Origin: Flectonema sp. DT1601 | Lineage: Eukaryota; Euglenozoa; Diplonemea; Diplonemida; Diplonemidae | Length of the DNA stretch: 64,000 bases | NCBI GenBank assembly: GCA_964019425.1 | Contig: OZ025788.1 | Location: 1,364,001 to 1,428,000, forward strand | Direction of reading: 5' to 3' | Shown: piece by piece, positions 9,515 to 18,181 of the stretch | Numbering within the stretch: the stretch's first letter is position 1 | Layout: every line of letters starts with the position of its first letter | Notes under the pieces: model-generated | The model's database searches: none | The model's input: the letters and a program-made list of their open reading frames with translations, nothing else | Told to the model about the DNA's origin: nothing | Position numbers and translations under genes: made by a program

Positions 9515-12500
9515 ATGGCTCCACAAATTGCTGAGGAAGCTACCAAGCTCTTCAACGCGCTCGAGGCCTCATGCAAGGCCGACGACGCGAAGAAGTTGGC
9601 GGCGTTCTTGACCAACGCTGAGGGACAGCTCCTCGTTGAGGGAGGGTTCTTCGAGATGTTGGAGGACGCGGCAAACGCGGGAAAGAAGAAGGAGAACAGA
9701 AGACAGGCGTCGTGCATGGCGTTCGGAGCGATCAGCGAGGACGACGAATCGAAGTTGGAGGGACACACGATGAAGTTGTTCCCAACGATCGTGCAGTTGG
9801 TCGGAGACAAGACCCGCGCGGTTGCCAAGGCTGCCCAGGACGCGACGATCGCGTTCACCAAGAGATGCGCGAAGTGCCCGGCGTCAGCAAACGGAACGAT
9901 GTCGGTGATGTTCGAGTGCTTGGAGTCGACGAAGTTCCAGGTGAAGATCGCTGCGTTGGAGTCTTTGACTACGTTCGCGAAGGGATGCCCAAAGGCCGTG
10001 GCGAACTGCATGCCTGAGCTGATCCCTGTGGTGTGCGACTTGCTTCACGACACCAAGATCGCTGTTGCGGACGAGGCGGAGGTGGCCCTGAAGGCGATCG
10101 CCGAGGTTGCGAGCAACAAGGATATCGAGGAGTTCATCCCGCTTCTGGTGAAGGCGTTGATGGAGCCAAGCAACGTTCCGGACTGCGTGTTCCAGTTGTC
10201 GTGCACGAAGTTCGTTGCGACAGTCGAGCGTCCGGAGTTGGCGTTGGTGACCCCTCTTCTGGTCCGTGGATTCCGTGAGTCGGAGACGAAGATCATCAGA
10301 CAGTGTGCGAAGATCACTGACAACTTGTCGAAGTTGGTGGAGGTGCCAACGGAGGCTGAGCCACTTCTGCCAAAGCTGACTCCGGCGTTGGAGGAGGCGG
10401 CGGCGCACACCGGAGACCCAGAGTGCAGACAGGTGTGTGGAAAGGTTGTCGGACAGCTTGGAAAGTTGAAGGCGGCTGTTGAGCTTGAGAAGAAGAACTG
10501 GGTGGACGCTGCCCAGATGATCAAGATGCTGTCAGAGAGCAAGGAGGTGAAGTGCGCTGACGCGGTTGCCCTGCAGTACGCCGGAGAGCAGCTGTCATCT
10601 CTGTTCTTGATGAAGGACTTGGAGGTAGCGGACTGGGTGAAGGTTTGCAGAACCGTTACGACCAAGGCTGAGGACGTGGCGAAGAAGCTGTTCGCTCACT
10701 GCGAGGACGCGATGAGGGGGATCGTGGAGGAAGAGGCGGAGGACGCAGCGGAGTTGTGCAACTGCAAGTTCACCCTGGCGTACGGTTCAAAGATCTTGTT
10801 GAAGAACACGCAGCTGACCCTTCTGAAGGGAGTGAAGTACGGACTGCTCGGAGGAAACGAGTGCGGTAAGACTTCGTTGTTGAAGGCGATTGCGAACGAC
10901 CAAGTTGAGGGATTCCCGCCATCGACTGAGGTGAGAACGGTGTTCGTGGAGGCAGACATCCTCGGAGAGCTGAGTCACTTGAGCTGTTTGGACTACATCT
11001 TCGAAGATTCCCGTATCCAGGCTGCCGGAATCTCGCGTGAGGGAGTGCAGGATGCGATGTCGAAGGTCGGATTCGCAGGAGCGAACGAACAGCAGGGAGG
11101 AAAGGCGGCGAGAATCATGGACCCTGTGAGCTCGTTGTCCGGAGGTTGGAGAATGAAGCTCGCGTTGGCACGTGCTATGCTTCAAAAGGCGGACATCCTT
11201 CTGATGGATGACCCAACCAACCACTTGGACGTGAAGAACGTTGCCTGGGTGGAGGACTACATCTGCAGCTTGAGCGACGTGACTTGCCTGATCGTTTCCC
11301 AGAACGCTCCGTTCTTGGAGAAGTGCTGCACCCGTATCGTGCACATCGACAGTCTTCGTCTGCACAACTTCAAGGGAAGCATTGCGGCTTTCGTGGAGGC
11401 GAACCCGGAGGCGAAGTCGTACTTCGAGCTGAAGTCGTCGAGGGGACTGAAGTTCTCGTTCCCAGAGCCTGGTTTCTTGGAGGGAGTGAACTCGAGAGGT
11501 AAGGTTCTGATCAAGATGGACAAGGTGGACTTCACTTACCCAGGAAACCCAAGGCCTACTGTGGTGGACCTGACGGTTCGTGTGTCGATGGCTTCCCGTG
11601 TGGCTTGCCTGGGACCAAACGGAGCCGGAAAGTCGACGATGATCAAGCTGTTGACCGGAGAGTTGGAACCGGCGACCGGAACCCAGTGGAAGCATCCTAA
11701 CGCGAAGCTCGCGTACGTTGCGCAGCACGCTTTCCATCACATTGAGAACCACTTGAAGAAGACCCCTGCGGAGTACATCTTGTGGAGATACGAATACGGT
11801 ATCGACAAGGAGTCTCTCGAGAAGGTGACGATGGTTTTGTCGAAGGAGGAGGAGGCGAAGCTGAAGGAGATTCGTACCTGGGAGTACACGGACGAGGAGG
11901 GTCTGAAGAGAGGAAAGTTCGTGATCGAGAAGCTGTCTGGTATCAGAAAGCAGGTGAAGACGACCTACCACTACGAGGTGAAGTTCGCGGGAGCGGCGGG
12001 AGCGACCGGATTCATCCCAGAGGACAAGCTTGCGGAGCACGGTTGGGGAAAGCACGTGAAGCAGGTTGCCGAGAAGATCCTCGCCGAGCAGGGACGATTC
12101 AAGAGACCATTGACCCAGTCGAACGTGGAGAAGCTGTTGGAAGACGTTGGTCTTGAGAAGGAGTACGCGTCTCACTCGCAGATGAACGCGCTTTCCGGAG
12201 GACAGAAGGTGAAGGTTGTGTTGGGAGCTGCTATGTGGGACCAGCCTCACATTGTCATCCTCGACGAGCCTACCAACTACCTTGACAGAGAGTCACTTGC
12301 CGCGCTCGCCGGTGCGATCGAAGAGTTCAAGGGAGGAGTCGTCATCATCACTCACAACGACCAGTTCTCGAAGCACTTGTGTCCAGAGACCTGGTTGGTT
12401 GAGAAGGGTGACGACGGTATCGGTCACCTCGACTGCAAGGGAGACGCAGACTGGATGGAGGCCGTGATGAAGGAGAAGACTGGAGCCGTCGTCATGGAGG

Positions 12501-12927
12501 AGATGGTTGATGCCCTTGGTAACGTTTCGAAGGTATGTTGTTGTTGTTGTTTTTTTTTAGTTTTTGTTGTTGTTGTTGTTAATTTTTTAGTTTTGGATAT
12601 TGTTTGTTTTGTTCTGTTTGTGATTCGTGTGCGAAAGCAATTGCGGCTCTCCCATCGGCTCAACACTTGATGAAGAGTTTTCTTTTATGTTGTGTCCTAT
12701 TTTTGTTTGTTTTCTAAAGATTTGTGAAATGTTTTGTAATTTCTTACTGTTGCAACGGTGACAATATCCAAACTGTGAATATGAACGAATTGAAATAATG
12801 AACATCAATACAGGTCAAGGCCCCAAAGAAGGAGTTGAGCAGAAAGGAGAGAAAGCAGCGTGAGGCCGCCAAGAAGAGAGCTCTCGCCAACGGTGAGTCA
12901 TGGTCATCTGATGAGGATGATATGTAA
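9515..12927 (+). CDS. eEF3: Translation elongation factor 3 (eEF3), copy C
   Basis: Complete second copy. Proposed exons are 9515-12532 and 12814-12927 with a 281-base GTATGT...ACAG intron, giving 1043 residues. The exon 1 product is identical to copy B over all 1006 residues, as is the 37-residue exon 2 product. The domain order is the same: HEAT repeats, ABC1, ABC2 with chromodomain insert, basic tail and acidic end. The gene starts 6051 bases after copy B. Identical proteins with silent differences limited to the 5' third indicate recent or continuing gene conversion. Multiple copies probably raise output of an abundant translation factor; the GC-ended codon bias supports high expression. 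Confidence 0.95.
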
Positions 12928-13492
12928 AGAGTTGTATAGTAGTGTTTTTTAATAATAATGATATAAATATTTTTCTTTTGAAGACCTACCGGAAGCAGTC
13001 GATGAATTTTTTTTTGTCTCTTTAACATGTTGAAAAGTGATAGACTGCATCGCTGCCAAAGTAGTAACTATCCCGAACTATGCATAATGGCCGAATCCGG
13101 TTAGTAGCAAATATTAATTAAAAAGAAAATAAAAAAACAGCAAATGGAATAAAAATATCAGTTTTTTTATGCGATTGCTCTCTGTCAATGAATAAGAGTG
13201 CGATGTTGTTTCGGTACCATCCAAAAAGATGGATGTGCTTCGTGAGTGTCAACATCGTACGGTTATTTGTTCTATTTCATTCACTTCCCGACCCTTTCCC
13301 ATTCCTTCCTCCCATTACTGCATCACTTCACTCCACTCGTTTTATCATTAATATTATTATAAGTATTTTCTGTTGAATAAAGTTTATTTCCTGATCAGTA
13401 ATAATGTTTGATATCAGTCGTTTATTTGTTTAATTTACTTTGATTATTTATTAAATTGTAATAAACTCTTCATTAGGTATCAAGTGTCTTCT
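12928..13492. other. Intergenic, end of eEF3 array
   Basis: AT-rich spacer unrelated to sequence after the other eEF3 stops. AATAAA at about 13375 could be the poly(A) signal of copy C. A CTCTTCATTAG acceptor-like site ends about 13476, 16 bases before the next ATG. Confidence 0.5.
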
Positions 13493-14258
13493 ATGGAAGC
13501 AAAGACTCTTATAGATCAATCATGTCCATCATTCAAAGGACCTGATGGATATGAATATAAAGGACTCCCTGCTACTATAAAGGAAGGGTTAGAATCACTT
13601 TGGAGTGGTGAGGTAGAAGACCAGAGGAAGAAAGACCTGAAGGAATGGGACAAGAAAGTGCGTTTAGCGTTGACTCTAAAGCAAGCTGCTGTACCGAGTG
13701 TACCATTAGAGAGAAGTGTAAGAGAAGCAAAAATGATGAAAAGACCTGTAGCTACGAGATCAGCTGGAGGATGGGGAGGCAACAAAGCACCAGGTGCACC
13801 GAGCAAAGATGAAAAAACAGCGTGGGCGAGTATGCCTGGAGTGAAAGTGTGCGAAAAGAAGAAGCCAAAGGAGAAAAAATGCCAAGCTGTTGTTATTGCT
13901 CCAAAGAAGGAGAAAAAAGAGAAAAAGGAAGTAAAGAAGGAAATCCCCTCCGAAGAAAAGGAATCAATCAAAGAACCAGTAGCAGAAGACGCGAATAGCT
14001 CGCCATTCGCCAAGAAGAAATATGCTGACGTAGCGAAGGAGCTAAAAAAACTTCAAAAGAAGGTGCGTCAAGTCGATCAGATCAGAGAAGAGGGGCCAAA
14101 GGATGATGCCCAGAAGGATAAATTAGAAACCTTCCCTGAATTAAAGGCCGAAGTAGAATACTTGGAGGTATGTAATTTTATTTTGGTATTATATCTCGAA
14201 ATTAAAATAAAATTAAAAAACACAGACCCTACTAAGCAAGGATATCAAGAGCCAGTAG
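13493..14258 (+). CDS. Small lysine-rich protein with PYM/eIF2A-like C-terminal helix
   Basis: Proposed exons are 13493-14167 and 14226-14258 with a 58-base GTATGT...ACAG intron, giving 235 residues. The frame opens at a GTG at 13484, so I use the ATG at 13493. The middle is low-complexity Lys/Glu/Pro. Near residues 175-190 the run YADVAKELKKLQKKVRQVDQ, continued by a charged helix ending VEYLE, resembles the basic helix at the C-terminus of PYM (Mago-Y14 partner) and eIF2A, which binds ribosomes. The N-terminal Mago-binding motif of PYM is not visible, so the family call is weak. Unspliced, the frame runs on to 14368 with no conserved features. Likely cytosolic or nucleolar. Confidence 0.6.
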
Positions 14259-14364
14259 GAAGAAAGTCATATCTCTGGATCTGTTTTGTGAACTCAGTCA
14301 TCTTTAATAAAGGTAGTAAGTCTGCATGGTATTATCTTCTCCCCCCCTTCCAGGAGATCGCAAC

Positions 14365-15945
14365 ATGAATTGGTTTCTAATAATCGTAGCCATAGTAGTG
14401 GTTCTGGTTACGTTAATTGTTAACTTTCGCATTCTGCATGTGTACCTTGACCCTGAGGAGAAGTTTCAGGGGGGAGGGTACTTTCCAAAGTTTGTTGTGA
14501 TATTGGGGCTTTCAATGGCAGCATTCGTTTCACTGCTTCTACCATTCGATGTGGCCAATAAGAAAGATCCAACTATAAGGAATGACACAGGAGGGGAAAT
14601 AGATGTTGCAATGATGTGGCAATTCACTCTTTGGGCAATCTGTGGCATGACTATTGTTGTGTTGCCGTTTGCACTGTTTTACTATGAAGCCTGGGACCCA
14701 GACGCTCCAGATACTAAAATAGAAAGACAAGTGACTGACACCAGTGCTAGTGTGTTTAGAATTGTTGGGACTCAAATTGCATCGGCAACTTGCTGGACTA
14801 CAGCAACTGTTATAGGATTTGTTGGTCTCCTCTGCATCGTTTATTATGCAGCCGGTATTAATGAAGCAATATTGCCTTATGAGTCTCATCGATGTGAAGG
14901 ATTCTCTTACGAACTGATTTCCTGTCCCCGGTGGGAGAATGCAACTACTCAGCGAAACAGCAGTTGCAGTGATGACTTGGGTAGCTTTGCAACAACTGAG
15001 GACCTAATAAACTCGGGTGTCTGCGGCGTTGCCAAGGGCGATCTCCACATTAAGGTGTCGCTCTTTGTGGGAACAGTCGCTGTACTGACATCACTGGGTT
15101 GGATTCTTTTTGTTGTGTTTGGTGGTGTTGGACTTTGTTCACTTCCTCTGGATATGTGCCACAGCTTTTATGAGAACAAGTTAGTTGCTATGAGTAGAGA
15201 GAAGTTTGTTGCTGAGCGCGATAGAATAAAAGGAGAAAGCAGAGCACTACTAGAAATCATTGACAGGATTACGGACAAACTGAAAAGTAACAAAACACAA
15301 CATAAAAAAGTGAACGCTTTGCAAGTTCGGGTGGACGCATTGGAGAAACAACATCGACGCAATCAGGCATACGATCAAAAAAGTAAGTTTGCAAAGCTCA
15401 CGTCTCCGTTTGTAGTATATGGGAGGTTGTTGCTGGCTATTTTTACAGTTGTTTGGTCTATTCTTTGGATAGCCCACATCATAATCAACAACACGCTGGA
15501 CTTCAACCCGCTGTTAAATACGGCTTTTAAGGAACTTGATAGTGCTTTCTCGCTTCTCGGTACCATCTTCTATGCAAGTTTTTCTTTCTATCTCCTTTGG
15601 GCAACGATAAACGGCTGTGTGCATGTTGGTATGAATTTTCTTATAATTACAATTCACCCAATGAAACCTAAAGGAACTCTTGTTTCTTCTTTTTGTTTCA
15701 ACACGATTCTAATTTTATTTGCATCGGTAGCTGTGGTGTCATTTTGCGCCCTCTCATTCAGAGACTACGCCGCTAACACTGTTGTTGATACACTTTATAG
15801 CAGTTATGTATCTAAAATAAAATACCTAAGCTACATTATGGTATATCTCCAATATGGTTTGCTAGGGTTTGCATTCTTGTCTCTGTGTTACTTTACCTGC
15901 AAGGGCCCAAGAAACATGAAAGAATTGTTAGATAAAGATGATTAG
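14365..15945 (+). CDS. LMBR1/LMBD1-type multi-pass membrane protein
   Basis: Protein of 526 residues with about nine hydrophobic segments. I start at the ATG at 14365 because a strong pyrimidine tract and CAG end 11 bases earlier; the in-frame ATG at 14326 lies within that tract and so would be in an intron or outside the mRNA. The N-terminal segment is followed by DPEEKFQGGGYFPKFVVI and the hydrophobic stretch ending LLPFDVAN, which is characteristic of LMBR1 family proteins (relatives of lysosomal cobalamin exporter LMBD1 and lipocalin receptors). A cysteine-containing loop at about residues 170-225 probably faces the lumen or outside. A coiled coil at about 275-340 forms the central cytosolic loop. 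The substrate cannot be told from sequence. Confidence 0.85.
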   Translation: MNWFLIIVAIVVVLVTLIVNFRILHVYLDPEEKFQGGGYFPKFVVILGLSMAAFVSLLLPFDVANKKDPTIRNDTGGEIDVAMMWQFTLWAICGMTIVVLPFALFYYEAWDPDAPDTKIERQVTDTSASVFRIVGTQIASATCWTTATVIGFVGLLCIVYYAAGINEAILPYESHRCEGFSYELISCPRWENATTQRNSSCSDDLGSFATTEDLINSGVCGVAKGDLHIKVSLFVGTVAVLTSLGWILFVVFGGVGLCSLPLDMCHSFYENKLVAMSREKFVAERDRIKGESRALLEIIDRITDKLKSNKTQHKKVNALQVRVDALEKQHRRNQAYDQKSKFAKLTSPFVVYGRLLLAIFTVVWSILWIAHIIINNTLDFNPLLNTAFKELDSAFSLLGTIFYASFSFYLLWATINGCVHVGMNFLIITIHPMKPKGTLVSSFCFNTILILFASVAVVSFCALSFRDYAANTVVDTLYSSYVSKIKYLSYIMVYLQYGLLGFAFLSLCYFTCKGPRNMKELLDKDD

Positions 15946-16535
15946 ATATTATGCCGTAATGACTTAATAGATAGTTTTCTGGGACCTTTTAACTTACCGC
16001 GGATCTAACCTCCTCCCTTCAACAGCACACCCTCAGTTTCGTATTTTCGGTCATTAATTACTTTGTTCTCTTATGTTTTTTTTTTTCTTTTTCCCTATTA
16101 TTTTTATATTTTTTTTGCGCTGTTTAGTTCCAATTATTTAAAAAAGAAGGATAAAAAAAGATTAATTCCGTTAAGTGGGACGACACCGGTTGTGGTACTG
16201 GGTAACCACAAATAAACACCAAATCAATAGTTATTTTTTGATTCGAGCAGTATAACTTTTAATCCTTTTTGAGGAGTCCCCACCCCAAAGAAAACAATAG
16301 AACAAAAGAAGAGCTTCAACATAAGAATAAATAGATAGAATCCAGTCCAGCTCTATTCTAACCGACTACTTGATTGATTTGTTATTAATAGTGCAAGTCT
16401 TTAATTATTTTTCGTCTCTACAGTACAACACAATCGTTTACCTGCTGAGGGTACCACAAAAAAATTGGGCCGATTATTCTCCCAACTTTGATAGATACCA
16501 TATCAAACTAAACACGACGGCCACCGGAAAGGTCC

Positions 16536-16863
16536 GGTTTCGTGCACAAACAAAAAATCACAGTGTTATATTACTGTAACTATAAATATCATGGTGTATA
16601 AAAGTCTCCAAATCGCCAAAAAATGGCCAAATCCACCATGTTTATTATATCCAAAATTTTTATTATTCACAAAAAATACTTAGCAAAATTTGGATTCCAG
16701 AAAAAAAAAATTTTTTTTTTGACCTTTTTTTTTGCGAAACCGGAGAAAAAAAAATTTTTTTTTTTGACCTTTTTTTTTACGAAAAAGAATGTTGGCAGCA
16801 CATGTAAACCTCCTTTAGCTTTATCAGTTTAAGTCGGTTCACGGTTTCGTGCACAAACAAAAA
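16536..16863. repeat. 21-bp direct repeats enclosing 286 bp
   Basis: The 21 bases at 16536-16556 recur exactly at 16843-16863. GGTCCGG also abuts the left copy (16531-16537) and follows the right copy (16864-16870). The arrangement could be a target-site duplication around a short insertion or a dispersed repeat unit. Confidence 0.7.
16699..16787. repeat. Two tandem units of about 45 bp with A/T palindromes
   Basis: Each unit has a run of 9-10 A followed by 10-11 T, then GACC and another T run ending in GCGAAA or ACGAAA. The A/T part is self-complementary. The tract lies between the two 21-bp direct repeats. Confidence 0.8.
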
Positions 16864-18061
16864 GGTCCGGCGCAGTTATGACCTTAAACTGACTGTCATC
16901 TTACCTGATCCTTTTGGTTTGGTTTTCATTTCTTGCTGAGTGTGCTGCCCAAATCTTTTGTGGTACATTTCTAAAGCTTTCGGTAAGCCCACAGTACACT
17001 TATAATGCTTTGGACAACTGGGTGAACGATCCTCGGTACTGTTCCTGGGTTTTCTATTTTCTTTCGTGGAGTGTGGGCATATGGCACATGTGGTCGTATT
17101 ATAAAGAAAGATGTATATGAAAGAAAGAAGATTTTTTATTTTTTTTCACCTTCCCCCCACTCCCAGATCGTTTCTCTTTTATTTTCTTTAGTTGTTTACA
17201 ACCTGTTAGCCTCTGGGCAAGGTGGAGGCTGGAACGATCACTTCCAGCCACTATGAACTCCAGCTACTATGAAACTACAATCTTCGCGATTGGGATCCTT
17301 ACTGATGTGGGCTACCGTAGTCATCAGTTTGTATTTTGCTAACTAAACTAAACTAAAAAACCACAGTGTTATATCATTATTTTCTGTAGTTGAAGTTAAA
17401 GCCAATTCTTTTTTTCACTTTCTGATACTAAATTATCGACATTTGAACTGGTTAAAGTTCTACAGGCTGGTCTTGTGTACCAGAGCCCAGAAAAGGACAA
17501 CATATCCACAAATAACGTTGTTGGTAGCTGGTTGCACACCAGTCTTAATAAATGAGATGTCAAAATTACTAAAAGCAAAACGGAGTGCAGCTTTGGTAGT
17601 GCTGGTGATGCAGTCTAGACGAGGATCAACTACAACTAAGGAGTTCCCTTCCCCAATCGTTGTAACAGCCAGTAGCCAGTGTGACCCCTCCGAGGTATGA
17701 GGTGCGGGGTGCGGTATTAAGAAACATGAACTCATGTTCACAACTACGGACTTCAGGAGGGCAAGCCAGGTCTAGAGGAAAGCAACCAAGGTTCAAAAGG
17801 CTCCGTTTTTTCAAAAAATTGTGCATAGTGTGATTGCCCAGAAAAATTTCATACTCAAGAAACTACCATTTTACAGTCAAAATGTGTACTTTCATACTTT
17901 TTTAAAAATCCACCAAGTTTTTTTTCCGAGAATCCACCATCTTTTTTGTATCCAAAGTTGTTATACTCCAATTTTTTTATACGCCATGTTATTTATGGTT
18001 ACACTATTATTTCTGAAAAGTTGAAGTTTTTGCAGGTTTTAGTTTTTTGATAATCAAAAAG

Positions 18062-18132
18062 TGACCCCAGACGGAATCGAACCGCCGTTGTTGGATTTGG
18101 AATCCAAAGTGCTACCGCTACACCATGGGGCC
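18062..18132 (-). tRNA. trnW: tRNA-Trp (CCA)
   Basis: Read on the minus strand, a 71-nt cloverleaf: acceptor GGCCCCA with TGGGGTC (one G-U pair), D arm GTG/CAC, anticodon stem TTGGA/TCCAA with loop TTCCAAA giving anticodon CCA, T arm GGCGG/CCGTC with loop TTCGATT. A and B box-like sequences are present, there is no intron, and a T5 pol III terminator follows at about 18056-18060. The 5' end of the gene is 19 bases from the LINE-bounding inverted repeat. Confidence 0.95.
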
Positions 18133-18151
18133 TCTGAAAGAAGGCTTTTTC

Positions 18152-18180
18152 TTTCACTTTATTCCTAACTAAGTAAAGGA
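18152..18180. repeat. Left arm of 29-bp inverted repeat around the LINE
   Basis: Exact reverse complement of 20721-20749. The match stops at 18152 on the outside and at 18180 on the inside, immediately before the LINE reading frame. Confidence 0.95.
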
Positions 18181-18181
18181 T

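Larger units (their letters stand above)
9352..12927 (+). repeat. eEF3 duplication unit, copy C
   Basis: Partner of 3300-6868. About ten single-base differences, all synonymous by comparison of the two translations, fall in roughly the first 1.2 kb of coding sequence. From about the middle of the gene to the end of exon 1 I see none. The coding introns differ by TTG-microsatellite and short indels. Confidence 0.9.
15946..18061. other. Repeat-rich intergenic region before tRNA-Trp
   Basis: About 2.1 kb without a supportable gene. It holds a 21-bp direct repeat enclosing an A/T palindrome tandem (listed separately). Near 17335-17357 there is a (TAAAC)n-like A-rich tail at the end of a more GC-rich stretch (about 17200-17340), which resembles the 3' end of a short retroposon. 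Two AT-rich stretches, about 16590-16690 and 17860-17990, share phrases such as TCCACCAT and look like diverged copies of one repeat. Short open frames here have no recognisable domains. Confidence 0.5.

Noticed and set aside
16914-17120. Aromatic-rich 68-codon frame
   Set aside because: Short, no domain, in repeat-rich DNA with no start context; left unannotated.
18062-18132. tRNA first read as tRNA-Gln from its 5' half
   Set aside because: The seven-base anticodon loop is TTCCAAA, which places CCA at the anticodon, so it is tRNA-Trp.
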